Counted from the first letter of the stretch, positions 7,364-16,071 are shown. The stretch is 40,008 nt of DNA from Actinomycetes bacterium (GCA_023389045.1 JAEWEZ010000009.1:1-40008); one strand, 5' to 3'. A program made the numbers and translations. Notes: generated from the sequence alone by a model not told the origin.

Positions 7364-8335
7364 ATGACCGCCAGCACCTACCGCCCCGGGCGCCGCGCCG
7401 TCGTAGCCGCCGCTGCCGCCCTGCCCTTCGCCGGCGCCCTTGCCGCCTGCTCCGATGCCGGAGATGGCCCCTCCCTCGGCGGAGGTGAAGACGGTGGCAG
7501 TGGCGATAAGGCCTACGACGATGCCATCGCCGCCGGCCCCATCGCCGATGACGCCGCTATCACGGCCAGCGCCTGGGCGAAGAAAATCAAGGAAGCCGGG
7601 AAGCTCAAGCGCGGCGGAACCACCGCGAACCAGGTGTTTTCCCTGATCAACCCGGGCACCAAGAAGGTGACCGGTTTCGACGCCGGAATCACCCAGCTGC
7701 TTGCCCGCTACATCCTTGGCAAGGACGGCGCCGAGAAGGTCGAGTACATCGACACCACCGTCGAGACCCGCGAGACCATGGTGCAAAACGGCACCGTGGA
7801 CTGCGTGATCGCCACCTACTCGATCACGCCGAAGCGTCTCGAAGTGATCGACTTTGCCGGCCCGTACTACATGTCCGGCACCGCGATCCAGGTGCGCACC
7901 AAGGACAAGGATTCGGTCTCCGGCCCCAAGGATCTCTCCGGCAAGAAGCTCGTCACCCAGGCGAACTCCACCGGTATCGAAGCGATCGAGAAGAACGTGC
8001 CGAACCCCGGTGAGGTGCAGCAGCTTCCCGACAATGAGTCCTGCGTGGCCGCCCTCAAGCAGGGCCGTGTGGATGCCTATGTGCTGGACCAGGGCGTTCT
8101 GCTGGGCAACTCCAAGGCCGATAAGGACGTGACCGTGGTCGGCGAGCCCTTCGTCGACGACCCCTACGGCATCGGCCTGTCCAAGGAGGCCGAGGGCGCA
8201 CTCGACTTCGTCAACGGCTTCCTCGAAAAGATCATGGAAGACGGCACCTGGGCGAAGCTCTGGGACGCCACCGTCGGTCAGGTTGTCGAGGGCAGCGCCC
8301 CCGAGCCGCCGAAGCCCGGCGAGCTTCCCGCCTGA
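7364..8335 (+). CDS. polar amino-acid ABC transporter, substrate-binding lipoprotein (GluB-like)
   Basis: A 323-residue extracellular binding protein. The signal peptide contains GRRAVVAAAAALPFAGALAAC, so the lipobox cysteine is Cys29 (LAAC). The twin arginines could also permit Tat export. After a disordered acidic/Gly linker comes a type 2 periplasmic-binding fold with family segments TGFDAGITQLLARY, RETMVQNGTVDCVIATYSIT and IDFAGPYY, which are typical of glutamate/glutamine binding proteins. AAAGAGGAG precedes ATG 7364. It lies 98 bases after the ATPase gene and is separated from the permeases by a stable hairpin, which would allow extra binding protein to be made. Confidence 0.92.
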   Translation: MTASTYRPGRRAVVAAAAALPFAGALAACSDAGDGPSLGGGEDGGSGDKAYDDAIAAGPIADDAAITASAWAKKIKEAGKLKRGGTTANQVFSLINPGTKKVTGFDAGITQLLARYILGKDGAEKVEYIDTTVETRETMVQNGTVDCVIATYSITPKRLEVIDFAGPYYMSGTAIQVRTKDKDSVSGPKDLSGKKLVTQANSTGIEAIEKNVPNPGEVQQLPDNESCVAALKQGRVDAYVLDQGVLLGNSKADKDVTVVGEPFVDDPYGIGLSKEAEGALDFVNGFLEKIMEDGTWAKLWDATVGQVVEGSAPEPPKPGELPA

Positions 8336-8350
8336 TCCACCCGGTCCCGT

Positions 8351-8379
8351 GCGGCTGCCCACGAGGGTGGCGCAGCCGC
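8351..8379 (+). terminator. intercistronic hairpin after the binding-protein gene
   Basis: GCGGCTGC-CCAC pairs with GTGG-GCAGCCGC (one bulged C, loop GAGG). No T run follows and the downstream permease belongs to the operon. The hairpin more likely protects the upstream mRNA 3' end or causes partial termination. Confidence 0.55.
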
Positions 8380-8437
8380 GCGGGCTCCCGTCGTGCCCCG
8401 GGATGGGGCCGACGGGCCGTTCGCACCAGGAGGTCTG

Positions 8438-9139
8438 ATGGACCTGATCGCCGAGAGCCTTCCCAAGCTGCTCACCGGCGCGATGTACACGCTGGCCCTG
8501 ACCGTCTTCGCCTACGCCTTTGCGCTCGTGCTCGGCACGGTCCTCGCCGTGTTTCGCGTCAGCCCGATCCCGCCGCTGCGCTGGTTCGGGGCGGTCTACG
8601 TGGAAATCTTCCGCAATATTCCGCTGCTCAGCTTGCTCATCCTGATCGCGCACGGTCTGCCCGACGCCGGTTTCCTCCTTTCCTACTTCTGGAGTGGCGT
8701 TGCCGGCCTCACCCTCTCCTCCGCCGCTTTCGTCTGCGAAAACGTGCGCTCCGGTATCAACACCGTGCCAGTTGGGCATGCCGAGGCGGCCCGCTCCATC
8801 GGGCTTGGTTTCTTCGGCACTCTGCGTCATGTGGTGCTCCCGCAGGCTTTCGCGGCGATGGTGCAGCCGCTCGTGAACGTCTTCATCGGCACGCTGCTGG
8901 GGTCGGCGCTCTGCGCGGCCATTGCTGTGAATGAACTGACCTACGTCTCCCAGGAACTCTCGGGCCGCTCTGCGCGCGCTGTCATCTTCTTCAGCTTCTC
9001 CGGCGCCATCTACCTGGGCGTTTCGCTGCTTGCGGCCTATGTGGGGCGGCGTATCGAAAAGGCCGTTTCCCCGGCCACCCGCCGTAGCGTCTCGGCCGCC
9101 AAGAGCACCCTCGATGTGAAGGCAGGTGCCCAGGCATGA
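8438..9139 (+). CDS. polar amino-acid ABC transporter permease 1 (GluC/HisM family)
   Basis: A 233-residue integral membrane subunit with about five helices. The family starts MDLIAESLPKLLTGAMYTLALT and carries the coupling-helix EAA motif around HAEAARSIGLGFFGTLRHVVLPQAF (approximately 110-135), which contacts the ATPase. AGGAGG sits four bases before ATG 8438. Its stop overlaps the start of the second permease in ATGA, so the two are translationally coupled and should form a heterodimeric pore. Confidence 0.92.
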   Translation: MDLIAESLPKLLTGAMYTLALTVFAYAFALVLGTVLAVFRVSPIPPLRWFGAVYVEIFRNIPLLSLLILIAHGLPDAGFLLSYFWSGVAGLTLSSAAFVCENVRSGINTVPVGHAEAARSIGLGFFGTLRHVVLPQAFAAMVQPLVNVFIGTLLGSALCAAIAVNELTYVSQELSGRSARAVIFFSFSGAIYLGVSLLAAYVGRRIEKAVSPATRRSVSAAKSTLDVKAGAQA

Positions 9140-9951
9140 GCACAGCCACCCAGGTTCTCTTCGATGCGCCCGGCCCCAAGGGCCGCCGCCGCATCCTCTT
9201 GCTCTCTGTTCTGAGCGTTCTCGGCATGCTCGCCCTGCTCGCCTACGCGCTCTACAAGTTCGGCACCAATGGCCAGCTGGATTCCGGCAAATGGGTGGTT
9301 TACCTGCGGCCGGACTACATTTCTTTCCTCGCCGAAGGCCTGTGGGGCACCCTCAAGGCCACGGCCGTTGCGGCTGTGGTGGCCTTCCCGCTGGGATTGC
9401 TTCTCGCGCTCGGCCGCCTCGCCAAAGCTCGCCTCATCAGCACCATCGCTGCCGCCTGGATCGAGTTCTTCCGCGGCATTCCGATGCTTCTGGTGGTCTA
9501 TGCCTTCCTGCTGCTGCTTCCGGCCTATGGCATCACCGTGGATCGCTTCTGGATGCTCGTGATCCCGATGATCCTGGTCTCCTCGGCCACCACCGCCGAA
9601 GTCTTCCGCGCCGGCATCAATGCGGTGGACAAGGGGCAGCATGAGGCTGCCGCCGTGATCGGCCTCAGCCATGCGCAGGCCATGCGATTCGTGGTCTTGC
9701 CGCAGGCGATCCGCCTGGTGCTGCCGAGCCTGGTTCTGGCGCTCGTGAGCCTGCTCAAGGACTCCACTCTCGGCTACGTGGTCAGCTACAACGAACTGCA
9801 GTTCCAGGCCAAGACGATGGTCTCGATCACCCGCTACCTCGTGCAGACCTACCTCGTGGTGTCGGTGATCTACATCGTGCTGAACCTGCTGCTGACCAAG
9901 GCGGCGCTGCTCCTGGAGCGGCGCATGAAGGTGCGTGCCGCCTCTCGCTGA
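9136..9951 (+). CDS. polar amino-acid ABC transporter permease 2 (GluD/HisQ family)
   Basis: A 271-residue partner permease starting at the ATGA overlap with the preceding gene. It has a longer N-terminal region with one extra helix (RILLLSVLSVLGMLALLAYALY), then the usual permease core. The EAA loop is GQHEAAAVIGLSHAQAMRFVVLPQAI and the segment EFFRGIPMLLVVY is typical of glutamate/glutamine permeases. It completes the ATPase-binding protein-permease-permease set. The next gene begins 51 bases on and may be co-transcribed. Confidence 0.92.
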   Translation: MSTATQVLFDAPGPKGRRRILLLSVLSVLGMLALLAYALYKFGTNGQLDSGKWVVYLRPDYISFLAEGLWGTLKATAVAAVVAFPLGLLLALGRLAKARLISTIAAAWIEFFRGIPMLLVVYAFLLLLPAYGITVDRFWMLVIPMILVSSATTAEVFRAGINAVDKGQHEAAAVIGLSHAQAMRFVVLPQAIRLVLPSLVLALVSLLKDSTLGYVVSYNELQFQAKTMVSITRYLVQTYLVVSVIYIVLNLLLTKAALLLERRMKVRAASR

Positions 9952-10002
9952 GGCTGCCGCCTTTCCCGCCTGACCCCTCCTTGGAAGTGACGTGACTGCC
10001 CT

Positions 10003-10782
10003 ATGTGCCGACTGCTCGGTGTGATCTCCCGTGAGCCGATTTCCCTGGACCGCGCCGTGGCCGAGGAGATCGAACCCTTCACGGCCCTCTCGGAACTGCA
10101 CCGCGACGGCTGGGGCGTGGCCTGGTACGACCTGCAGGAGCGTCGCCGCCCACAGATCCGGCGGCACCTTGATGTGGCCCGCGAGTCGGCGGCCTACCGC
10201 GAAGCGCTCAGCGCCGCGACCGGCCCGATGATGCTCGTGCACCTGCGTAAAGCCTCCGATGGGATCAGCCTGTGCCTGGAGAACACCCATCCTTTCCGCG
10301 AGGGGGAGATGGTGTTCGCGCATAACGGCCAGTTCGACCTTTCGCCCGGTCTTGCTGAGGCGATTCTGGAGCGTGGCGGCCGACCCGTGGAGGGAACCAC
10401 CGATTCGGAACTCTTCTTTTCGCTGGTGGAGCTGTATGCGCGTGAATGCGAGCCATGGCTTGCGGTGCAGCGGGCCGCCGCTGAACTGACGGGCCTGGTT
10501 CGGCGCTTCGGCACGCGCGTTCCGGAAGCCCTGAACTGCCTGTTCATGACGCCCGACGTGATGGTCGCCTATCAGCAGTCCGATCCGAGCCAGGCCAAGC
10601 CGTACCACGAGCCGGATAACTACACGCTCCGCTACCGGGTGGATCCGGAGCGGGTGCTGATCGCTTCCAGCGGCCTTCCCGCCGAGGGCTGGGCTGAACT
10701 GGGCGAGGGGGAAGCACTGGTGGTGGACCGTCGGACCCTCAGCGCGGTACGGCACCGCGCGATCGCGCCCCTCGCGGCGTGA
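10003..10782 (+). CDS. class II glutamine amidotransferase (YafJ/EgtC-like)
   Basis: A 259-residue N-terminal-nucleophile hydrolase. Cys2 follows the start Met directly, as needed for the catalytic cysteine, which fixes ATG 10003. Family segments RDGWGVAWY, LVHLRKASDG, NTHPF and FAHNGQFD correspond to the glutaminase pocket and oxyanion region. Only the glutaminase domain is present, so it belongs to the stand-alone YafJ/EgtC group. In some actinobacteria such proteins hydrolyse gamma-glutamyl intermediates of ergothioneine synthesis, but no egt genes are nearby. No good ribosome binding site is visible. Position right behind an amino-acid importer makes a link to glutamine or gamma-glutamyl compounds plausible. 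Confidence 0.85.
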   Translation: MCRLLGVISREPISLDRAVAEEIEPFTALSELHRDGWGVAWYDLQERRRPQIRRHLDVARESAAYREALSAATGPMMLVHLRKASDGISLCLENTHPFREGEMVFAHNGQFDLSPGLAEAILERGGRPVEGTTDSELFFSLVELYARECEPWLAVQRAAAELTGLVRRFGTRVPEALNCLFMTPDVMVAYQQSDPSQAKPYHEPDNYTLRYRVDPERVLIASSGLPAEGWAELGEGEALVVDRRTLSAVRHRAIAPLAA

Positions 10783-10799
10783 GGACCAGCGCTGCTCGA

Positions 10800-10805
10800 T
10801 AGGCT
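10800..10805 (+). promoter_or_regulatory. -10 box of fdhD (leaderless)
   Basis: TAGGCT ends six bases before ATG 10812 and there is no ribosome binding site. The spacing is identical to that of the ABC operon, dnaB and the YetF-type gene. The -35 region is weak. Confidence 0.55.
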
Positions 10806-10811
10806 CGGGGC

Positions 10812-11684
10812 ATGGGACGGGTCACGGAGAATCGACGTATCCGCACCGTGCGGGTGCGCGAGGGAAAGCTGTATGCGGGCCGCAAGGGCGACTATGTGGC
10901 GGTGGAGGAACCGCTCGATATTCGTCTGAACGGGCAGAAGCTCTCCCTCACGATGCGTACCCCGGGCAACGACGTGGAACTCATCCACGGCTTCCTGCAC
11001 GGCGAAGGCATCATTTCCTCCCGCGAGGACGTCTCCGAGGCCCGCTACTGCGATGGTTCCGTGGTCGATGAGGGCAGCGGTTTCCCGCAGAACACCTACA
11101 ACGTGATGGAGCTGACCACCTCCCGGCCCCAGCTCATCCCGATCATCTCCAAGAACTTCACCACCACCTCGGCCTGCGGGGTTTGCGGTTCGGAGTCGAT
11201 CAATGCCGTGCGCGCCAAGGGCCGCTACCAGCTGCAGAGCGACTGGGCGCTTGATCCGCGAGTGCTGCTGCAGGCAGCGCGCGGCCTCGGTGATGACCAG
11301 GCGGTTTTCGCCCGCACCGGTGGGGTGCACGCCGCGGCGCTCGTGCGCACCGACGGGGAAGTGCTCGTGGTGCGCGAGGACGTGGGGCGGCACAACGCGG
11401 TGGACAAGGTGATCGGTTGGGCGCTCCTGCAGGATCTGCTGCCGCTCTCGAACTGTTTTTTGCTGGTCAGTTCGCGCGCGAGTTTCGAGATCGCCCAGAA
11501 GGCCTTCATGGCGGGGATCCCGCTCCTCGCGTGCGTCTCGGCGGCGAGTTCCCTGGCAATCGGTACGGCGCAGGAGGTCGGCATGACGCTCGTGGGCTTC
11601 ACTCGCGCTTTCGACGATGGGGATGGGCGCATGAACGTGTACACCCATCCGGAGCGGATGGATCTCTCGGGAGTTGAGGGGTAG
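10812..11684 (+). CDS. fdhD: FdhD sulfur carrier/transferase for formate dehydrogenase
   Basis: A 290-residue FdhD. The protein passes sulfur from a cysteine desulfurase to the molybdenum/tungsten bis-MGD cofactor of formate dehydrogenase. The conserved CGVCG motif gives Cys122 and Cys125, and the segments RTPGNDVELIHGFLHGEGII and REDVGRHNAVDKVIG are family signatures that bind the cofactor. No formate dehydrogenase or molybdopterin gene occurs in the window, so its client enzyme must be elsewhere. The start is supported by the -10 box six bases upstream. Confidence 0.93.
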   Translation: MGRVTENRRIRTVRVREGKLYAGRKGDYVAVEEPLDIRLNGQKLSLTMRTPGNDVELIHGFLHGEGIISSREDVSEARYCDGSVVDEGSGFPQNTYNVMELTTSRPQLIPIISKNFTTTSACGVCGSESINAVRAKGRYQLQSDWALDPRVLLQAARGLGDDQAVFARTGGVHAAALVRTDGEVLVVREDVGRHNAVDKVIGWALLQDLLPLSNCFLLVSSRASFEIAQKAFMAGIPLLACVSAASSLAIGTAQEVGMTLVGFTRAFDDGDGRMNVYTHPERMDLSGVEG

Positions 11685-11830
11685 GGGCCGACGGGGAGCA
11701 CCTCGGGGTGAGTAGGCCGACGCGAACGCAGCGGGTATTCCAGAGCGGGGAGCGAGGCGGGGTTCCGACGGGTGTGCGCCGGGGCGCGCGATGGCTGATG
11801 CGGTGTGCGGCTCCTTCACCCCTCGAAAGA

Positions 11831-11859
11831 TGGTCAAGTATTCAACGAAAACCTAGAGT
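11831..11859 (+). promoter_or_regulatory. promoter ahead of the collapsed VOC gene
   Basis: TGGTCA (11831-11836), a 17-base spacer and TAGAGT (11854-11859) form a good promoter about 50 bases before ATG 11909. The spacer contains TCAAG-TAT-TCAAC, resembling a MarR-type half-palindrome. The promoter seems intact although the gene behind it is broken. Confidence 0.55.
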
Positions 11860-11908
11860 GGGCTCATCACCGACCCGCGCCCTGCGCGCTGCACCCCCGG
11901 GAGACCCC

Positions 11909-12326
11909 ATGACCAACGCCCAGCCCACCACGCAGGCCACGATCCAACCTGCCTCCCCGTCGGCATCCCCGTCGGCGGCCCATCCCGCGGCCGAATCCCT
12001 GGCTGAGAGCGCAAGCCAGGCCCCTCGCACCGACCGCGCCGTGAACCTGCCGGGCAGCCCCGATGAGCGCCACCTCAGCGCCGACCTCGCCATGGATGCC
12101 GTCACCCTGCTGCGCGCCGCCCAGGATCCCCGCTCTCGCTACGTCAGCGCCGGAGACCACCTCGTCTCCGAAGCCTTCTACTTCACCGACCCGGAGGGCA
12201 ACGGGATCGAGCTGTACCGCGACCGCCGGCGGATACCACCATCACGTGGCGATGAATACCTGGAACTCGGCCGGGGCGGGGCCCCGCGCCGCCGCTAATC
12301 CTCCGCGAGGAGCTGCATGGCAGTGA
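11909..12326 (+). pseudogene. remnant of a catechol-2,3-dioxygenase-type VOC protein
   Basis: Pieces of a two-domain CatE-like vicinal-oxygen-chelate protein occur in the correct order, but the parts between them are missing. The N-terminal piece LSADLAMDAVTL is followed at once by DHLVSEAFYFTDPEGNGIELYRDR, normally ~85 residues later. From about 12228 a different frame gives AGGYHHHVAMNTWNSAGAG, a motif that normally lies another ~80 residues on. The C-terminus is lost and the remnant runs into the end of the opposing regulator gene. The whole is ~0.42 kb where an intact gene needs ~0.85 kb. ATG 11909 retains GGGAG and a promoter. The first frame alone would give a 129-residue product without an active site. 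Confidence 0.8.
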
Positions 12327-13254
12327 TCTCGTCGATCACCAGATCCGTGGCGGTGCGGGCCAGCAGGGCGGCTCGCACGGGAGCGGCCTTGCGCTTGCCC
12401 GAGGCGATCAGCACCCGTCGTGGGATGCGTGCCAGACGGGAGGGGTCGGTGCCGGAGCTGCGCGCGTTCATCGCGACGTCCTGCCAGGACCCGTCGGCCC
12501 GTAAAAACACGGTGCACACATCCGCGACCGCTCCGTCGGACTCCAGGGATTCCAGGTCCCGGCTGGAGAGATAGCCGGAGGAATGTACGTGGCTGGGCAC
12601 CTCTGCATCGAAGGCGCCCACCGAGAAAATCGCGAGTGAACAGTTGCTTTGCAGATCCAAAATGCGCTGCACCGACCGCTCCCTCCATAGCGCCTCGCGG
12701 GTGGAGCGGTAGTCGAAGAAGGCCGGCACCGGGAAGTGATGCACCTGCGCGCCCCACTTCTCCCCGAGCACTCCCATCACGGAACTGACGTGATCCATGC
12801 CGGAGCCGAGGGTGTTGATCGCGCCGTTCAGCTGCACCACATCAACATCGCGCACCGGCTGGGCGCGGATCTGCTCGGCCAGGGCAGACATGGTGGTTCC
12901 CCAGGCCACGCCCACCGTCATCTCCGGCTGCACCATCGCAGAGATCGCCTCCGCGGCTTCGGCCGCCACGGCCGTGAGGCGCGCGTGCTGGGTTTCGCCG
13001 GGCCGCGCCGGGGCCACGCGCACACCCACCCGGTAGCGCTCATGGATTCGCTCGCGAAGGTCACTGACCCGGCTGGCCTCCGGGGGACGCAGGGTGACCT
13101 GCACCAGTCCCTCGGCGCGTGCATCGCGCAGCAGGCGGGAGACCGTGGACCGGGAGACTGCCATCTGCGCGGCAATCGCCTCCATGGTCCGCCCATGGTC
13201 GTAGTACATACGTGCAGCCTCATAGGCCAGATCCAGTCGCTGCTGTGCCTGCAT
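12295..13254 (-). CDS. SorC/DeoR-type regulator, probable regulator of the glycerol operon
   Basis: A 319-residue SorC-family transcription factor. A helix-turn-helix (about 22-50: RTMEAIAAQMAVSRSTVSRLLRDA) is followed by the sugar-phosphate-binding domain with VGVAWGTTMSALAEQI and VVQLNGAINTLGSGMDHVSS. These proteins are tetramers whose DNA binding responds to phosphorylated sugars or polyols. It is divergent from glpD-glpF-glpK, and the palindrome TGCACA-AA-TGTGCA lies 12-25 bases upstream of this gene's start, so glycerol 3-phosphate or a related effector is likely. ATG 13254 is chosen because the HTH starts close behind it. The -10-like AACACT ends six bases before it, without a ribosome binding site. 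A frame extends further upstream but would cover the operator. Confidence 0.85.
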   Translation of the reverse strand: MQAQQRLDLAYEAARMYYDHGRTMEAIAAQMAVSRSTVSRLLRDARAEGLVQVTLRPPEASRVSDLRERIHERYRVGVRVAPARPGETQHARLTAVAAEAAEAISAMVQPEMTVGVAWGTTMSALAEQIRAQPVRDVDVVQLNGAINTLGSGMDHVSSVMGVLGEKWGAQVHHFPVPAFFDYRSTREALWRERSVQRILDLQSNCSLAIFSVGAFDAEVPSHVHSSGYLSSRDLESLESDGAVADVCTVFLRADGSWQDVAMNARSSGTDPSRLARIPRRVLIASGKRKAAPVRAALLARTATDLVIDEITAMQLLAED

Positions 13255-13265
13255 ACGGGAAGTGT

Positions 13266-13300
13266 TGCACAAATGTGCACGGATGTTGCCTCTTGTGCTC
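13266..13300. promoter_or_regulatory. operator between the SorC-type regulator and glpD
   Basis: A perfect inverted repeat TGCACA (13266-13271) / TGTGCA (13274-13279) is preceded by TGT, and 21 bases further on a looser copy, TGTTGCCTCTTGTGC, begins at 13284. Paired operators of this form suit a tetrameric SorC/DeoR-type regulator. The first copy overlaps the regulator's own promoter region, which suggests autoregulation. Confidence 0.6.
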
Positions 13301-13372
13301 GCAGTGTTCACCATGGGGACGTTCGTCCCGGATCGGCCGGGACAGATCCACCGCAAAGGAGCACGTGCCGCG

Positions 13373-15112
13373 ATGTCGCCCTCGACCGCCCTCACCGCCA
13401 GTCTGCGAACGGAGCATCTGGACCGTCTCGAGGGGGCGACGAAGGACAACCCGCTCGATGTGCTGATCGTTGGCGGTGGCGCCAACGGAACCGGCGCCGC
13501 CTTCGACGCCGCCACCCGCGGCCTCAACGTCGGCCTCGTCGAAGCGCGCGACTGGGCCTCCGGCACCTCCTCCCGCTCCTCCAAGCTCATGCACGGCGGC
13601 CTGCGCTACCTGCAGATGCTCGACTTCAAACTCGTGGCCGAGGCACTGCGCGAACGCGACCTCTACCTCACCCGCACCGCCCCGCACCTGGTGCGCCCCA
13701 TCCGCTTCGTCTTCCCCTTCTTCCGCAAGGTCATCGACCGCGGCTTCATCGGCTCCGGCGTGGCGCTGTACGACGCGATGGCGACTGTGGGCCGCAAGCG
13801 CGCCGTGCCCTTCCACCGTCACCTCAGCCACCAGCGGATGCTCGAGGTGTTCCCCGGCCTCGACGGGGATAAAGCCGTCGGCGCCCTCACCTACTACGAC
13901 GCCCAGTTCGATGACGCCCGCTTCGCCATGATGCTCGTGCGCTCCGCCGTCGAACACGGCGCCACCTGCGCCAACTACACCAGCGTCGTCACCTACCTCC
14001 ACGAGGGAGAGCGCGTCGTGGGTGCCCGCGTGCGCGATGAAGAAACCGGGTACGAATTCGATGTGTACGCCCGCACCACCATCCTTGCCGGCGGCGTCTG
14101 GACCCAGCAGCAGCAGGAACTCGCCGGGGCCGACGGTGGCCTCGAAGTGCTCGCCTCCAAGGGCGTCCACATCGTCGTTCCCCGCGACAAGATCCAGGCC
14201 CAGGACGACACCGGCATCATCACCCAGACCGAAAAGTCTGTCCTGTTCATCATCCCCTGGGACGAATACTGGGTGATCGGCACGACCGACACCCCGTGGA
14301 CCGAAGACGTGGCCCACCCGGCCGCGACCAGCGAAGACATCGACTACATTCTTGAGCACGCCAATGCGGTGCTCGAGAACGACCTCACCCGCGAGGACGT
14401 GATCGGCGTGTACGCCGGCCTGCGCCCCCTGCTGCAGCCCGTGAACAAGGGCGACGGTGCCTCCACCAAGGTCTCGCGCGAACACACCGTGATGGAAGTG
14501 GCGCCCGGCCTGTCCGCCATCGCCGGCGGCAAATGGACCACCTACCGGGTGATGGCCGAAGACGTCGTGGACTTCGCGATCAAAGACCTCTTCCCCGGCC
14601 GCCCCAGCCTCACCTCCGTGGTCCCCGTGATCGGCGGCCAGGGCTTCGCCGGTATCGAACGTGAAAAAGACGAGATCGCCCGTCGCTACGGCTTCGACGC
14701 CGTGCGCACCGAGCGGCTCCTCTTCCGCTACGGCACCCTGCTGCGCGAAGTTCTCGCCCTGATCGACGACGACCCGAGCCTCGGCGAGCCGCTGAAGGAC
14801 GCCCCCCGCTACCTGCGCGCCGAAATCCTGTACGCAGCCCGCGCCGAAAACGTCGTGCACCTCGTGGATGTGGTCGAACGCCGCACCCGCCTCGAATACG
14901 AAGTGCGTGACCGCGGCGCCGCCGCCTGTGAAGAGATCGCCCAGATTATTGCCCCCGAACTGGGCTGGGACGAGCAGCGCACCCGCGCAGAGGTTGAGGC
15001 GTGCCGCCGCGCGATTGAGGCCCGTCTGCAGGGCGAAGCCGCCCCCAGCGACGCCGACGCCGCAGCCCGTCTGATCGAGACCTCCGCCGCCCTGCCCGAC
15101 GAGAACAACTGA
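13373..15112 (+). CDS. glpD: aerobic glycerol-3-phosphate dehydrogenase
   Basis: A 579-residue FAD enzyme that oxidises glycerol 3-phosphate to dihydroxyacetone phosphate at the membrane and passes electrons to quinone. The dinucleotide motif IVGGGANGTG (32-41), followed by WASGTSSRSSKLMHGGLRYL, and the later segments GVYAGLRPLL and AGGKWTTYRVMAEDVVD are hallmarks of GlpD. The C-terminal ~120 residues form the usual helical cap. ATG 13373 is supported by AAAGGAG 11 bases upstream, and a longer frame would run through the operator. It is the first gene of the glpD-glpF-glpK cluster. Confidence 0.95.
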   Translation: MSPSTALTASLRTEHLDRLEGATKDNPLDVLIVGGGANGTGAAFDAATRGLNVGLVEARDWASGTSSRSSKLMHGGLRYLQMLDFKLVAEALRERDLYLTRTAPHLVRPIRFVFPFFRKVIDRGFIGSGVALYDAMATVGRKRAVPFHRHLSHQRMLEVFPGLDGDKAVGALTYYDAQFDDARFAMMLVRSAVEHGATCANYTSVVTYLHEGERVVGARVRDEETGYEFDVYARTTILAGGVWTQQQQELAGADGGLEVLASKGVHIVVPRDKIQAQDDTGIITQTEKSVLFIIPWDEYWVIGTTDTPWTEDVAHPAATSEDIDYILEHANAVLENDLTREDVIGVYAGLRPLLQPVNKGDGASTKVSREHTVMEVAPGLSAIAGGKWTTYRVMAEDVVDFAIKDLFPGRPSLTSVVPVIGGQGFAGIEREKDEIARRYGFDAVRTERLLFRYGTLLREVLALIDDDPSLGEPLKDAPRYLRAEILYAARAENVVHLVDVVERRTRLEYEVRDRGAAACEEIAQIIAPELGWDEQRTRAEVEACRRAIEARLQGEAAPSDADAAARLIETSAALPDENN

Positions 15113-15229
15113 CCACCACCGGGATGGGGTGCATCGGCGGCGATGCGCCCCGCCCCGGCGGAACGCCCCTTCGAGGGCGCCCTTTCCCGCGACACCCGTC
15201 GCACCTGTCCCTACACACCTGATCCCTGC

Positions 15230-15307
15230 CTCCCGGCCGCCCGGGAGAACCCGACGGCCGGATGATCCGGCCCGGGGGGACCGGTGCCCGTCACCACGGC
15301 GGGCACC
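15230..15307 (+). other. two hairpins between glpD and glpF
   Basis: CTCCCGG-CCGC-CCGGGAG (15230-15247) and GGTGCCCG/CGGGCACC with a 9-base loop (15283-15307) lie in the 215-bp spacer. The second ends nine bases before the glpF ribosome binding site. They may set mRNA stability or cause partial termination. No T runs are present. Confidence 0.5.
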
Positions 15308-15327
15308 CTTCTCAACGAGGAGAGACC

Positions 15328-16071
15328 ATGCTGACGATCTTCCTGTACGAGATCGCCGGAACTGCCATCCTGCTGCTGCTCGGCGTGGGCGTCGTTGCCA
15401 ACGCCATCCTGACCAGCACCAAAGGCCACGGTGGTGGCTGGCTGATGATCAACTTCGGCTGGGGCCTGGCCGTGTTCGCCGGTGTCTACGTGGCTTACAA
15501 GACCGGCGCACACCTCAACCCCGCCGTGACCATCGGCCTGTGGACCAACGGAGCCGACTTTTTCGCCGGTGACCCGGCGCGAGACCTGCCCGCCATCCCG
15601 GCCAATGTGCCCAACTTCTTCGCTTACGTGCTCGCGCAGGTCATCGGTGGCTTCATCGGCGCCGCCCTCGCGTGGCTCGCCTACCGCGATCACTACAACA
15701 AGGAAGAGAACGCCGGCACCATCCTGGGCACCTTCGCCACCGGCCCCGAAATCCGTAGCTACGCCTCCAATCTGATCACCGAAATCATCGCGACCTTCGT
15801 GCTCGTCTTCGTGATCATTCTGTTCGGCAAGACCCCCGCTGGCCTCGGCCCCCTCGCGGTGGCCCTGCTCGTGGTGAGCGTCGGCGCCTCCCTCGGTGGC
15901 CCCACCGGCTACGCCATCAACCCCGCCCGTGACCTCGGCCCTCGCATGTTCCACGCGGTGGCGCCGATCCGCAACAAGGGCGGCTCCGACTGGGCTTACT
16001 CGTGGGTGCCGATCGTTGGTCCCATGATCGGTGGCGCCCTCGCCGGTGTGGCCGCTCTGGCCTTCATCTGA
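15328..16071 (+). CDS. glpF: glycerol uptake facilitator (aquaglyceroporin)
   Basis: A 247-residue MIP-family channel with six membrane helices and two half-helices bearing HLNPAVT (NPA at 64-66) and AINPARD (198-202). The aspartate after the second NPA-Arg is the mark of glycerol-conducting members rather than strict water channels. It lets glycerol diffuse in, where GlpK traps it. GAGGAGA precedes ATG 15328. It lies between glpD and glpK on the same strand. Confidence 0.94.
   Translation: MLTIFLYEIAGTAILLLLGVGVVANAILTSTKGHGGGWLMINFGWGLAVFAGVYVAYKTGAHLNPAVTIGLWTNGADFFAGDPARDLPAIPANVPNFFAYVLAQVIGGFIGAALAWLAYRDHYNKEENAGTILGTFATGPEIRSYASNLITEIIATFVLVFVIILFGKTPAGLGPLAVALLVVSVGASLGGPTGYAINPARDLGPRMFHAVAPIRNKGGSDWAYSWVPIVGPMIGGALAGVAALAFI

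Noticed and set aside
7157..8830. Long minus-strand open frame opposite the ABC binding protein and permease
   Set aside because: A shadow of the real genes with unusual composition and no start signals.
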